A stretch of 64,000 bases of DNA, taken from contig NZ_PKIZ01000006.1 in assembly GCF_002847825.1 (NCBI RefSeq), positions 1-64,000 of the forward strand. The letters run 5' to 3'. Below the pieces are notes generated by a model. That model saw nothing but the letters and a program-made list of their open reading frames with translations. It was not told the DNA's origin and ran no database searches. The position numbers and the translations under genes were made by a program. Positions 7,435 through 15,481 of this stretch are shown here, piece by piece (the first letter of the stretch is position 1; the number at the start of each line of letters is the position of its first letter). This DNA comes from Kytococcus schroeteri. Its GTDB lineage: Bacteria; Actinomycetota; Actinomycetes; Actinomycetales; Dermatophilaceae.

Positions 7435-8271
7435 ATGACCCACCACCCCCGCCCCGTGACCGGCCTGACCGCCACCGGCGCCCTGATGACGGTCCACCTC
7501 GCCTGGGAGCCGCGCGCCCACGGCCCCCTGGTGGACCACTACCGCGTGCACGCCGTGCCCGCCGGGCGCGCCGAGCGTGGACTGCGCCACCTCGGTGACG
7601 ACACGCTGCTGGCCCGCACCGTCTACCCCCGCTGGGAGCACGGTGGGCGCTCGCCTGAGGGGGAGGAGTGGGTGTACGTGGTGGTCACGGTCGACGCCGC
7701 CGGCCGCTGGTCGCGTCCCTCCCGCCCCGAGCGCGCCCACTCGCTGCCGTCGGTCACCACCGGGTGCCCGGTAGCCCAGGTGGGTGACTTCGACCGCCGC
7801 AGCCTGGAGCTGCGCCACGCCCCGGCGGGGTACAAGGCCATCGCCACCGAGCACCCGGACGGGCTCATCACCGTCGGCCCCGATGACGGACCCGCGCAGT
7901 GGCCCTACCTGCTGCCCGGGCCGGGCGACACGTGGGCCGGCTCGCGCGCCTACACCCTGCGCTGGACCGTGCGCGCCGACCGCCCGGTGTCCCGCCCCGC
8001 CGTGGCCCTGTGGGGCATCGACACCACGCGCCTGGGAGGCCGGCTCGAGGTGGCGTTGGGCACCTGGCAGCAGGCCACGGACCTGCCGCGAGGAGCCACC
8101 AAGGGGTCGCGTGAGGGCGACGCCACCCTGCCGGACACGCCGCTGCGCCCGGTGTCGTTGGAGTGGGAGCTGCCCTCGCCCCTGCCCGCCGGTGAGCACC
8201 TGCTGACGGCGACCCTCGCCGAGGGGGGATGGCTCGCCTGGGACGCCGCGGGCCTGTTCGACCTGGCCTGA
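7435..8271 (+). CDS. Unrecognised protein with fibronectin-III-like N-terminus
   Basis: 278 residues, with GAGAGGA a few bases before ATG 7435. The first ~95 residues (VTGLTATGALMTVHLAWEP, then DHYRVHAV and WVYVVVTVDAAGRWS) look like one fibronectin-III beta sandwich. The rest contains FDRRSLELRHAP, YTLRWTVRADRPVSR and a WDAAGLFDLA ending, which resembles the carbohydrate-binding end of family-4 polysaccharide lyases. I would not assign activity on that alone. No signal peptide is evident. It lies 28 bp after phoD on the same strand, so it may respond to the same promoter. The function is unknown. Confidence 0.6.
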   Translation: MTHHPRPVTGLTATGALMTVHLAWEPRAHGPLVDHYRVHAVPAGRAERGLRHLGDDTLLARTVYPRWEHGGRSPEGEEWVYVVVTVDAAGRWSRPSRPERAHSLPSVTTGCPVAQVGDFDRRSLELRHAPAGYKAIATEHPDGLITVGPDDGPAQWPYLLPGPGDTWAGSRAYTLRWTVRADRPVSRPAVALWGIDTTRLGGRLEVALGTWQQATDLPRGATKGSREGDATLPDTPLRPVSLEWELPSPLPAGEHLLTATLAEGGWLAWDAAGLFDLA

Positions 8272-8314
8272 CCCTCCTCGCCCGGCCCCCACCCCCATCG
8301 GCCAGAATTCACGG

Positions 8315-8965
8315 GTGCTTCCCACCTCCGTTCCCGTCACCCGCCATTCGGTGGGCACGCGCGGCACCCTGCGCGCCGTGCTGCCCTGGGCCGCCTACGC
8401 GGCGTCGCTCTGGCTGGCCATGGGCGCGGCCTGGTGGTTCTTCCTCGTGCGCAAGGAGGACCCGGGGCTCGCCACGGCCTGGTTCACGGGGACCCTCAGC
8501 GCGCTGCTCGCCACGATGTGGGCCTTCCCGCACTCCGTGAAGAACCTGCACGTCCGTCCCGACACCACGGGGCTGTGGCTCGCCGGGGCGGGCCTGTCCG
8601 CGCTGATGGCCACCGCCTCGGTGGTGGGGCTCGTGGTGACCGCCGCGTGGGACGAGGTGACCGTGCCTGTCCTCGCGTGGGTGGCCTTGGTCGCCGGGCT
8701 GCTGGCCGAGTACACCTTGGCGGCGTCCACCGGCATGGCCCTGGGCGCCATGTGGCGCGTGGGCTGCGGCGGGGGACTGCTGGCCCTGGCGCTCGCCGCC
8801 GTGACCGGAGTGGGCGCGGCGGCGGGGGTCGGCGCGCTGCTGCTGGTGGTGGAACCCCCGTCCACGCCCCTGCCCTGGCCGATGATGGCGGTGGCGATGC
8901 CGCTGACCGTCCCCCTTGCCGCCGGGGCGCTCTGGCTCGCCGCCCACCTCGGGTCCCGCGGCTGA
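8315..8965 (+). CDS. Small integral membrane protein, unknown
   Basis: 216 residues from GTG 8315. Hydrophobic segments at about 22-45, 55-72, 85-110, 118-140, 145-175 and 190-212 suggest five or six membrane spans. Examples are VLPWAAYAASLWLAMGAAWW and LLALALAAVTGVGAAAGVGA. A charged loop HSVKNLHVRPDTTGL sits after the second span. No family motif was recognised. The start lacks an obvious ribosome site, so it may lie slightly further in. It is 43 bp after the preceding gene and converges on the RelA/SpoT-like gene. Confidence 0.55.
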   Translation: MLPTSVPVTRHSVGTRGTLRAVLPWAAYAASLWLAMGAAWWFFLVRKEDPGLATAWFTGTLSALLATMWAFPHSVKNLHVRPDTTGLWLAGAGLSALMATASVVGLVVTAAWDEVTVPVLAWVALVAGLLAEYTLAASTGMALGAMWRVGCGGGLLALALAAVTGVGAAAGVGALLLVVEPPSTPLPWPMMAVAMPLTVPLAAGALWLAAHLGSRG

Positions 8966-9043
8966 CGCCCACACGCGCCGCGCGGCATCCTGCCGCTGAG
9001 CCAGCCCGCCGCTGAGCGGCGCCCGCCCTCGGTTCCCCGCCCC

Positions 9044-9742
9044 TCAGCCCGCGCTGCCCTCCCGGGCGGCCTCGGTCTCCTCGGCCAGGTGGTCGGCCAG
9101 GCGGTCCACCTCGTGCAGCATCACCGCCATGCTGCGCACCACCGCAGCGCGCAGCGGTCCGGCCTCCAGCTCGCCCTCGCGCCCGTAGAGGTGCTGCTCG
9201 GTGAGCTCGGCCCAGGCCTGCTGCAGCCGGGTCACCACGCACAGCTCCACCAGTGCTGGGCGGGCGCCCTCCACGTCCACCACGAGCAGGCAGGCCACGC
9301 CCCAGCAGCCGCCCTCCTCGCCGCGCTGCACGTCCACGCCCTCCAGGGGCAGGTCGAGCCCGCTGTGGTCGACCACCTCCACCAGGCGGATGCCGGGCGC
9401 CTGCGCCACCTCGTCGGCGATGCACCGCACCAGCAGGGTCTGGGCGCGGGTGGAGGTGCACACCACGGTGGCCGAGGTGAGGTCGGGCACCGCGTGCTCG
9501 ACCTCCTCCACGGTGGTCGGCAGCGGGTGGCCCTGGGCGGCGCACTGCTCCAGCGCCCGCAGGGTGTCCTCCTCGGAACGCTGGCGCACCTCGCCCACGA
9601 TCGCGCGCGCCGGCTCACCCGGCTGGAGGGTGACGCGGCAGTGGGTGCGCAGGGCGGAGTCGACGGTGGACAGCGCCGTGGCCCAGTCGTCCTGGCGTTC
9701 GGTGTGGGTCTGACGAACGAGGTCGCGGAGTGCGGTGTTCAA
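9044..9742 (-). CDS. RelA/SpoT-like domain protein, probably catalytically dead
   Basis: 232 residues. The order of blocks resembles the (p)ppGpp synthetase domain: a basic E-V-R-Q-R-S-E-E-D helix at about 50-60, VPDLTSATVVCTST at about 85-100 (usually D-L-x-G-x-R-V), then GGCWGVACLLVVD where active enzymes have G-Y-R-S-x-H. After these come VELCVVTRLQQAWAELTEQH in place of V-E-I-Q-I-R-T with A-W-A-E-L-E-H, and a C-terminal helix VDRLADHLAEETEA. The tyrosine, arginine and histidine of the substrate motif and the arginine after the first aspartate are missing. If the fold call is right, the protein may bind nucleotides without making alarmones. It is a single gene behind a strong hairpin terminator. 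Confidence 0.45.
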   Translation of the reverse strand: MNTALRDLVRQTHTERQDDWATALSTVDSALRTHCRVTLQPGEPARAIVGEVRQRSEEDTLRALEQCAAQGHPLPTTVEEVEHAVPDLTSATVVCTSTRAQTLLVRCIADEVAQAPGIRLVEVVDHSGLDLPLEGVDVQRGEEGGCWGVACLLVVDVEGARPALVELCVVTRLQQAWAELTEQHLYGREGELEAGPLRAAVVRSMAVMLHEVDRLADHLAEETEAAREGSAG

Positions 9743-9830
9743 GGCAGACCTCCAGGGCGCGCCGTCGTGGGGGTGTCCGATGAGTGTGCACGCGTGTCAC
9801 TGTTATTTCGCTGTCCTCACCCCATGAATA

Positions 9831-9869
9831 CGGCGCGGCGGCACGGCCCTGGGCCGCGCCGCCGCGCCG
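9831..9869 (-). terminator. Hairpin terminator after the gntP gene
   Basis: CGGCGCGGCGGC (9831-9842) pairs perfectly with GCCGCCGCGCCG (9858-9869). The loop can add a further six pairs, CGGCCC with GGGCCG, after one mismatch. It lies 18 bp beyond the permease stop and upstream of the RelA/SpoT-like gene. There is no clear U-tract, as is common in GC-rich actinobacteria. Confidence 0.6.
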
Positions 9870-9886
9870 TGCTGCGGTCCAGTGCC

Positions 9887-11311
9887 TCAGAAGGCGCCCA
9901 CCGTGAGACCCATCACCACGGCCACCGCGGTGCCGATGAGGGGCCCCACCACGGTGACGGCGAAGATGTCCTTGTACGCCTCGCGGTGCGTCAGCCCGGT
10001 CACCAGCAGCATCGTGATGATGGCGCCGTTGTGCGGCATCGAGTCGAAGCTGGTGCTCGCCAGGGCCGCCACGCGGTGCAGCACCTCGGGGTCGATGCCC
10101 TGCGCCGCCCCCTGTGCGGCGAGCTGCTCGCCGAAGGTGCTCATGGTGATCTGCAGGCCGCCCGATGCCGAGCCGGTGACGCCCGAGATGCCCGCGGTGG
10201 AGACCGCCGCCGTCACCACCGGGTTGTCCGTGAGCCCGAAGATGCCGTCACGGATGACGGTGAACGCCGCCATGGAGGCGATGACCGCACCGAAACCCAC
10301 CTCGCTGGCCGTGGTGAGCGTGGGCAGCACCGCCTGGCCGGCGCCCTCGGACACGTCGCCGGGGTAGTGCTTCATTCCGCCGGGGCGCAGCAGCACCACC
10401 ACGAGGATGGCCACCACCATCGCCACCGTCACCGCCCAGATGCCGGCCACCGAGGCCAGCGTGACCGCGCCGTACTTCTCGTCGGCCAGGTAGGCGGTGT
10501 CCAGGCGGGGGATGACCAGGTAGGTCATGAGCGCCTGCACGGCCACCACCACGGCCACCGGCACCAGGCCCAGCAGTCCCGATGCCGTGGAGACGCGCCC
10601 GCGCTCGGCGGGGCGGTCGGTGCCGCCGGCCACGGTGACGCCGGCCTCGCGCTCGCGGATCGTGAGGTCCTCGAAGGACTCGCCGGCCGCCATGAGGGAA
10701 CGCTGGCGGTACCGCAGCCAGGCCATGCCCAGGCCGAACACCAGGGCGCCGGTGAGCAGGCCCAGCACGGGCGCCGCGAAGGTGGTGGTGCCGAACACGG
10801 TGGTGGGGATGGTGTTGTGGATCTGCGGCGACCCCGGCAGGGCACCGAGCGCGAAGGTGACCACGCCCAGGGCGACGGCGGCCGGCATCAGGCGCCGGGG
10901 GATGCCCGCCTCGCGGAACAGCTGGGTGGCGATGGGGAAGATGGTGAACACCACCACCCACGCGCTCACGCCGCCGTAGGTGAGGGCGGCCGTGGTGAGC
11001 ACCGTGATGAGCACTGCGTGCTGCGCGCCCAGCCGCTGCGAGGCCCAGGCGGCGAAGTCGCCGGCCAGGCCGGAGGTCTTCATGAGGTGCCCGAACACCG
11101 CACCGGTGAGGAACAGCGGGAAGTACGAGCCCAGGAACGTGGCCATGGCGGGCATGAACACCTGGGTGTACGTGCCCAGCAGGGGCGCACCGGCGAACAG
11201 CGTGGCCACCAGCGCCGCGACCGGGGCGGCCACCAGCACCGAGTGGCCGCGGTAGGCCAGCGTGATGAGCAGGGCGAGTGAGACGAGGATGCCGAGCAGG
11301 CCGAGGGACAT
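9887..11311 (-). CDS. GntP-family gluconate/organic acid permease
   Basis: 474 residues from ATG 11311, with AGGAG seven bases upstream. Twelve or more hydrophobic segments run along the whole length. GntP signatures are visible: ATFLGSYFPLFLTGAVFGHLM, ALTYGGVSAWVVVFTIFPIA, ALPGSPQIHNTIPT and SFDSMPHNGAIITML near the end. The family takes up gluconate or related hydroxy-acids by proton symport across the cytoplasmic membrane. The substrate is not fixed by sequence. A CRP/GlxR-like site sits 38 bp before the start, consistent with carbon control as reported for corynebacterial gntP. No kinase gene is adjacent. Confidence 0.85.
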   Translation of the reverse strand: MSLGLLGILVSLALLITLAYRGHSVLVAAPVAALVATLFAGAPLLGTYTQVFMPAMATFLGSYFPLFLTGAVFGHLMKTSGLAGDFAAWASQRLGAQHAVLITVLTTAALTYGGVSAWVVVFTIFPIATQLFREAGIPRRLMPAAVALGVVTFALGALPGSPQIHNTIPTTVFGTTTFAAPVLGLLTGALVFGLGMAWLRYRQRSLMAAGESFEDLTIREREAGVTVAGGTDRPAERGRVSTASGLLGLVPVAVVVAVQALMTYLVIPRLDTAYLADEKYGAVTLASVAGIWAVTVAMVVAILVVVLLRPGGMKHYPGDVSEGAGQAVLPTLTTASEVGFGAVIASMAAFTVIRDGIFGLTDNPVVTAAVSTAGISGVTGSASGGLQITMSTFGEQLAAQGAAQGIDPEVLHRVAALASTSFDSMPHNGAIITMLLVTGLTHREAYKDIFAVTVVGPLIGTAVAVVMGLTVGAF

Positions 11312-11348
11312 GGCGCTCCTGTGGATCGGGGACGGGACGCGCACGCAT

Positions 11349-11364
11349 TGTGACGCCCGTCACT
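11349..11364. promoter_or_regulatory. CRP/GlxR-like binding site
   Basis: The 16-bp sequence TGTGACGCCCGTCACT matches the CRP/GlxR consensus TGTGA-N6-TCACA at all but the last base. It lies 38 bp upstream of the leftward gntP start and 104 bp upstream of the rightward yjiH start. GlxR control of gntP is known in Corynebacterium glutamicum; here it is inferred from the site. Confidence 0.5.
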
Positions 11365-11405
11365 CGATGCGGTGCGGCCGGGTAGCCGTCCACCCCCAGA
11401 TAACG

Positions 11406-11418
11406 ATTGTTCAACCAT
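11406..11418 (+). promoter_or_regulatory. GntR/FCD-type operator before yjiH
   Basis: ATTGTTCAACCAT fits the GntR/FadR-subfamily pattern T-n-G-T-n3-A-C-n-A and differs by one arm base from the perfect palindrome ATTGTTGAACAAT at 56177-56189. It lies 50 bp before the YjiH start codon. The regulator may be the GntR protein encoded at 56.3 kb. Confidence 0.5.
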
Positions 11419-11421
11419 CGG

Positions 11422-11445
11422 CGCGCGGGGGTGTCGCCCCGCGCG
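11422..11445 (+). other. GC-rich hairpin in the yjiH leader
   Basis: CGCGCGGGG and CCCCGCGCG form a perfect 9-bp stem with a 6-nt loop directly after the operator and 23 bp before the yjiH start. It could be an RNA structure in the leader or simply a terminator-like remnant. Nothing indicates a ligand. Confidence 0.35.
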
Positions 11446-11467
11446 ACCTGTCGGTTGCATGGCGCCC

Positions 11468-12829
11468 ATGAGTTCCCAGACCCGCTTCCCCGCCGTCCCC
11501 CGGGAGGACCCCACCCGCCCCCATGCCCAGGGCCCCCGCGCCACCCCCGCCCAGCTGGTGCGCAGCGTGCTGGCCAGCCTCGTCGGCATCGCGGCGTTCT
11601 TCGTGCCGTTCACCGTCAACGGCACCAACTCCATCGCCCTGGACCACATCGTCACCTGGTTCAAGGGCGCGGTGCCGCAGGCCGTCCCGTGGGTGCTGCT
11701 GGCCATGGTGGTGGCCGGTGCCGTGTGGCCCTTCGTGCAGGGCACCTGGCGGCGCAGCACCACCGACCTCGTCTTCAGCGCCGCCAAGGTCGTCGGTGCC
11801 GTGGTGGGCTGCCTCATCGTGTTCGACCGCATGCCGGCCTGGCTCGCCGACCCCGGCATGGGCCCCTTCCTGTGGGACAAGGTGGTGGTCTCCGTGGGGC
11901 TGCTCATCCCCGTGGGTGCCGTCTTCCTGGCGCTCCTGGTGGGCTACGGGCTCATGGAGTTCGTCGGCGTGCTCATGCAGCCGGTCATGCGCCCCGTGTT
12001 CCGCACCCCGGGCCGTTCCGCCATCGATGCCGTGGCCTCCTTCGTGGGCAGCTACTCACTGGGCCTGCTCATCACCGACCGCGTCTACAAGGAGGGCCGC
12101 TACTCGGCCCAGGAGGCCGCCATCATCGCCACCGGGTTCTCCACCGTCTCGGCCACGTTCATGGTGGTGGTGGCCAAGGCGCTGGACCTGATGGGGCACT
12201 GGTCCACCTACTTCTGGGGCTCCCTGGTCATCACCTTCGCGGTCACCGCCGTCACCGTGCACATCTGGCCGCTGCGCTCCATCCCCACCACCGGGTACCA
12301 GGGGCAGGAGGTGGAGCCCGAGGAGCGCCCCACCGGCTCCCGTCTGGCCGCCGCGTGGCGCGCCGCCGACGAGCAGGCCGCCACCGCGCCCTCGCTGGGC
12401 CGCAGCATCTGGGAGAACCTGCGCGACGGCCTGCTCATGGCCATGGCGATCCTGCCGTCGATCCTCTCGGTGGGCCTGGCCGGGTTGCTGCTGGCCGAGT
12501 ACACGCCGCTGTTCGACTGGCTGGCCTACGTCTTCTACCCGATCACCGCGCTGCTGGGTCTGCCCGAGCCGATGCTGGCCGCCAAGGCGAGCGCGCTCGG
12601 CATCGCCGAGATGTTCCTGCCCGCGGCGCTGGTGGCCGACGCCTCGATGGTCACCCGGTTCACCGTGGCCGTGGTGTGCGTCAGCCAGATCATCTTCTTC
12701 TCCGCGGTGGTGCCGTGCATCCTCGCCACGGAGATCCCGCTGCGCATCCGCGACCTGGTGATCATCTGGTTCGAGCGCGTGGTGCTGACGCTGCTGTTCA
12801 CCGTGCCGGTGGCGCACGTGGTGTTCTGA
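11468..12829 (+). CDS. YjiH-family membrane protein (nucleoside-recognition/Gate domain)
   Basis: About 453 residues from ATG 11468; ATG 11459 is an equally possible start and neither has a clear ribosome site. Ten or so hydrophobic spans are seen. Family features are the N-terminal LASLVGIAAFFVPFTVNG, the central FVGSYSLGLLITDRVYKEGRYSAQEAAIIATGFSTVSATF and the late ALGIAEMFLPAAL. YjiH proteins carry Gate (nucleoside recognition) domains and are predicted transporters of unknown cargo. The gene diverges from gntP and has a GntR-type operator in its leader that matches the 5-oxoprolinase locus, hinting at an amino-acid or organic-acid substrate. Confidence 0.8.
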   Translation: MSSQTRFPAVPREDPTRPHAQGPRATPAQLVRSVLASLVGIAAFFVPFTVNGTNSIALDHIVTWFKGAVPQAVPWVLLAMVVAGAVWPFVQGTWRRSTTDLVFSAAKVVGAVVGCLIVFDRMPAWLADPGMGPFLWDKVVVSVGLLIPVGAVFLALLVGYGLMEFVGVLMQPVMRPVFRTPGRSAIDAVASFVGSYSLGLLITDRVYKEGRYSAQEAAIIATGFSTVSATFMVVVAKALDLMGHWSTYFWGSLVITFAVTAVTVHIWPLRSIPTTGYQGQEVEPEERPTGSRLAAAWRAADEQAATAPSLGRSIWENLRDGLLMAMAILPSILSVGLAGLLLAEYTPLFDWLAYVFYPITALLGLPEPMLAAKASALGIAEMFLPAALVADASMVTRFTVAVVCVSQIIFFSAVVPCILATEIPLRIRDLVIIWFERVVLTLLFTVPVAHVVF

Positions 12830-12846
12830 CGAGGCCGCCCGATCCG

Positions 12847-12920
12847 AGGGAGGTCCGTATGTGGGTGCTGCTCGCGACGGTGCTGCTGCTGATCCTCGTC
12901 ATGGGGGTGGCGCGAGCTGA
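12847..12920 (+). other. Possible remnant of a small membrane-protein gene
   Basis: AGGGAGG (about 12847-12853) stands six bases before ATG 12859. The first codons give MWVLLATVLLLILVMGVARA, a clean transmembrane helix. After about 30 codons the frame becomes arginine- and proline-rich, continues antisense to the acetyltransferase gene and has no stop before 14697. The strong start signals without a sensible end suggest a gene that lost its 3' part, or chance. Confidence 0.2.
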
Positions 12921-13014
12921 AGCGGACGCGGCCGTGCCAGCCGCTCCCGTCATGGGTACCAGAGGCGGTGGCGCCCCGGCGTCAGTCCCAGCCGTGGCGC
13001 GGGGGCGCCGGCGC

Positions 13015-13566
13015 CTACCCCGCCAGGGTCCGCTCCATCTGCAGCTCAGGGCCCATCGCCTCGTAGGCCGTGACGCCGGTGGGCCGGAATCCCAGGCGCG
13101 CGTAGGCAGCTCGGGCCCGGGCGTTGTCCTCGTGCACCCACAGCGACAGCGCCCCCAACCCCCGCTCGCGTGCCCACTCGGCCGCCGCCTCCGTGAACCG
13201 GCCGAGCAGCCCCCGCCCGCGGTACGCCGGGTCGACGTACACGCCCAACAGCTGGCCGCGGTCGGACGGGATGGTGCCGCCCCCGAACTCCGGCTCGCCC
13301 GCCCGCTGGACGAGGCACACCAGCGAGGCGACCCACACCCCATCGGAGGTGGTGGCGACGAACTGCCGCCCGGTCGCCCCGGGGCCGTCACCCGACCACG
13401 CCAGCGCGTTCTCGCGCCACTGCTCGTCGGTGCGTGCGGCGGCCTCCGCGTAGCGCGTGTAGAAGGCGATCTCCGCGTCCGGGTCCTGCAGCGCGGTCAG
13501 TCGAAGGTCGCGCACCCGGCGCCATTCCTCGGCGCGGATGGGGCGCACAGTCAGGTCATCAACCAT
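13015..13566 (-). CDS. GNAT-family N-acetyltransferase
   Basis: 183 residues. The GNAT fold starts with LTVRPIRAEEWRRVRDLRLTAL. The acetyl-CoA-binding motif A is QLLGVYVDPAYRGRGLLGRF at about 107-126, and the late motif B is ALSLWVHEDNARARAAYARLGF followed by RPTG. Length and motif spacing are normal. The substrate cannot be predicted. It diverges from the alcohol dehydrogenase with a 78-bp gap and converges on yjiH. Confidence 0.85.
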   Translation of the reverse strand: MVDDLTVRPIRAEEWRRVRDLRLTALQDPDAEIAFYTRYAEAAARTDEQWRENALAWSGDGPGATGRQFVATTSDGVWVASLVCLVQRAGEPEFGGGTIPSDRGQLLGVYVDPAYRGRGLLGRFTEAAAEWARERGLGALSLWVHEDNARARAAYARLGFRPTGVTAYEAMGPELQMERTLAG

Positions 13567-13644
13567 GCAGGGAGGCTGCCACAGGGCGGGGGCGAGGTGC
13601 GGGTCCGCGCACCGCCGTGCACCCCCTCACCTACCCTGCCCCCC

Positions 13645-14697
13645 ATGCGCGCCGTGGTGATCGACGAGGTCGGGGCCCTGCCAACCGTCCGGGAGGTGCC
13701 CGAGCCGGCCTGCCCGCCCGGCGGCGTGGTGCTCGACGTCAGCGCGACCGGCGTGTGCCGCTCCGACTGGCACTCCTGGATGGGGCACGACCCGTTGCCC
13801 CTGCCGCACGTCCCCGGCCACGAGCTCGCCGGCACCATCCGCCAGGTCGGCGAGGGCGTCACCCGCTGGAGCGTGGGCGACCGCGTGACCACCCCCTTCG
13901 TGTGCGGATGCGGCGCCTGCCCCACCTGCGCAGCCGGCGAGAGCCAGGTCTGCCCGCAGCAGACGCAGCCCGGCTTCACCGGCTGGGGGTCCTGGGCCGA
14001 GCAGGTGGCCCTCCACGCCGCCGACCACAACCTCGTCGCCCTGCCCGACGCCCTCGATGACGTGCACGCCGCCGCCCTGGGCTGCCGCTTCGCCACCTCC
14101 TACCGCGCGCTGGTGACCCACGGCGGCGTCGGGCCCGGACAGTGGGTCGCCGTGCACGGGGCCGGTGGCGCGGGGTTGTCGGCGGTGCTGATCGCCCGTG
14201 CGCTGGGGGCCCGCGTGGTGGCCGTCGACATGGCGCCGACCGCGTTGGAGCGCGCCCGTGCCCTGGGCGCCGAGGGCACGCTGGACGCCCGCGGCCTGTC
14301 ACCCGAGCAGGTCGGCGAGGCCGTGCACGACCTGACCGATGGGGGAGCGCACGTCTCGCTCGACGCCTTCGGCTCGCCGGCAGCCGCGCTGGCCTCGGTG
14401 CTCGGCCTGCGGCGCCGCGGACGCCACGTGCAGGTGGGGCTGCTGCTCGGCGAGGCCGCCCGGACCGCGCTGCCGATGGACCGCGTGGTCGCCTGGGAGC
14501 TGGCCGTCCACGGCACGCACGGCCTGGCGGCGCGCGACTACCCCGCGATGCTGGAGCTCGTCACCGGCTCCGGCGGGCGTCCCGGCATCGCGCTGGAGGG
14601 GTTGGTCGGGCGTGAGGTGGGCCTCGAGGACGCCCCCGCGGCGCTCGCGGAGCTGGGGGCGGCGCCCGGTGGTGGGATCACCGTCATCCGCCCCTGA
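13645..14697 (+). CDS. Zinc-dependent medium-chain alcohol dehydrogenase
   Basis: 350 residues. The N-terminal GroES-like domain has the catalytic zinc ligands in ATGVCRSDWHSW and GHELAG, and the structural zinc loop CGCGACPTCAAGESQVC. The Rossmann part has GAGGAGLSAVLIARALGA followed by RVVAVD, whose aspartate after the second strand suggests NAD preference. It resembles AdhP or Tdh-like oxidoreductases acting on primary or polyol alcohols. Substrate is not evident and no pathway partner is adjacent. The start is ATG 13645, 79 bp from the divergent acetyltransferase. Confidence 0.85.
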   Translation: MRAVVIDEVGALPTVREVPEPACPPGGVVLDVSATGVCRSDWHSWMGHDPLPLPHVPGHELAGTIRQVGEGVTRWSVGDRVTTPFVCGCGACPTCAAGESQVCPQQTQPGFTGWGSWAEQVALHAADHNLVALPDALDDVHAAALGCRFATSYRALVTHGGVGPGQWVAVHGAGGAGLSAVLIARALGARVVAVDMAPTALERARALGAEGTLDARGLSPEQVGEAVHDLTDGGAHVSLDAFGSPAAALASVLGLRRRGRHVQVGLLLGEAARTALPMDRVVAWELAVHGTHGLAARDYPAMLELVTGSGGRPGIALEGLVGREVGLEDAPAALAELGAAPGGGITVIRP

Positions 14698-14752
14698 GAT
14701 GGCGGCGCGGTGGGCCGGGGCGGGGTGGCCCAGTCGTCCGGCCCGGCCCGCC

Positions 14753-15157
14753 TCAGCCGGCCAGGAAGCTGAACCGCACCGTTCGCACCGGGTTGTCCAC
14801 GTTGAGGTCCACCAGGCAGACCGACTGCCAGGTGCCCAGCATCATGCGCCCGCCCACCACGGGCACGGTGGCGTGCGGCGGCACGATGGCGGGCATCACG
14901 TGCGAGCGGCCGTGCCCGGGGGTGCCGTGCGCGTGGCGCCAGCGGTCGTCGGCGGGGAGCAGGTCGGCCAGGGCGGCGAGCAGGTCGTCGTCGCTGCCGG
15001 CGCCGGTCTCCATCACGGCGATGCCGGCGGTGGCGTGGGGCACGAACAGCTGCAGCAGTCCGTCGCCCCGGCCGGCGACGAAGCCCTCGCAGTCGCGGGT
15101 GATGTCCAGCACCACGTCCTGGTCGCCGGTCCGGTACTCGCGGGTGGTGGTCTCCAT
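14753..15157 (-). CDS. YjbQ-family protein (UPF0047, thiamine-phosphate synthase-like)
   Basis: 134 residues from ATG 15157. Characteristic motifs are GLLQLFVPHATAGIAVMETG near the middle, DDDLLAALADLLP, HAHGTPGHGRSHVMPAIV and LGTWQSVCLVDLNVD near the end, with the conserved histidines and G-T-W-Q. The family is a compact beta barrel with some thiamine-phosphate synthase activity in vitro. Its physiological role is unclear. An upstream ATG at 15184 would extend it over the VapB promoter, so the shorter start is preferred. Confidence 0.85.
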   Translation of the reverse strand: METTTREYRTGDQDVVLDITRDCEGFVAGRGDGLLQLFVPHATAGIAVMETGAGSDDDLLAALADLLPADDRWRHAHGTPGHGRSHVMPAIVPPHATVPVVGGRMMLGTWQSVCLVDLNVDNPVRTVRFSFLAG

Positions 15158-15190
15158 GCCGTCATCGTAGTCCGAGGGTTCCATGGTGTA

Positions 15191-15201
15191 ACCCGACGGG
15201 T
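15191..15201 (+). promoter_or_regulatory. Palindromic candidate operator for vapBC
   Basis: ACCCGACGGGT is a perfect palindrome with a one-base centre, 14 bp before the VapB start codon. VapB antitoxins normally bind palindromes overlapping their own promoter. The segment also overlaps the 5' end of the divergent yjbQ region. Confidence 0.35.
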
Positions 15202-15214
15202 GTACGGTGGAGTT

Positions 15215-15481
15215 ATGGCGCTCAACATCAAGAACGAGCGGGTGCACGAGCTGGCACGGCAGGCCGCCCAGGTGCGTGGCACCACGCAGACCAGCGCGCT
15301 GGAGGCCGCCCTCGAGGAGTACCTCGCGCGGCACGGGGCCACCGAGGGGGCGGCGGAGGGGCGCTTCGAGCGGGCCACGGTGCTGGTGCAGCAGATCCGC
15401 AACGGTCTCTCCCTTGATGACGGGGAGTCGCTCAGCGCCGACCTCGCCGACCTCTACGACGAGCAGGGGCTTCCCCGATGA
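15215..15481 (+). CDS. vapB: VapB-type antitoxin (Psk/Rv0623-like)
   Basis: 88 residues. The N-terminus ALNIKNERVHELARQAAQVRG matches the ribbon-helix-helix-like start of Rv0623-type VapB proteins (L-N-I-K-N followed by the E-R-V-H/Y-E-L helix). The tail LSADLADLYDEQGLPR is the toxin-binding end seen in this subfamily. Its stop overlaps the VapC start by 4 bp. It neutralises the toxin and represses the operon. Confidence 0.8.
   Translation: MALNIKNERVHELARQAAQVRGTTQTSALEAALEEYLARHGATEGAAEGRFERATVLVQQIRNGLSLDDGESLSADLADLYDEQGLPR

Noticed and set aside
9007-9021. Short hairpin CGCCGC-TGA-GCGGCG between convergent genes
   Set aside because: A 6-bp stem with a 3-nt loop is expected by chance at this GC content; not enough for a terminator call.
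11407-14697. 1096-codon plus-strand frame that seems to fuse yjiH antisense-like sequence to the alcohol dehydrogenase
   Set aside because: Only the last 350 codons are real; the rest is out-of-frame over yjiH and antisense to the acetyltransferase. The absence of stops is due to high GC.
13645-14697. Secondary metabolite cluster suggested by SARP regulators and an alcohol dehydrogenase
   Set aside because: No polyketide, peptide, terpene or other biosynthetic core gene is present, and the dehydrogenase is 19 kb from the nearest SARP gene.
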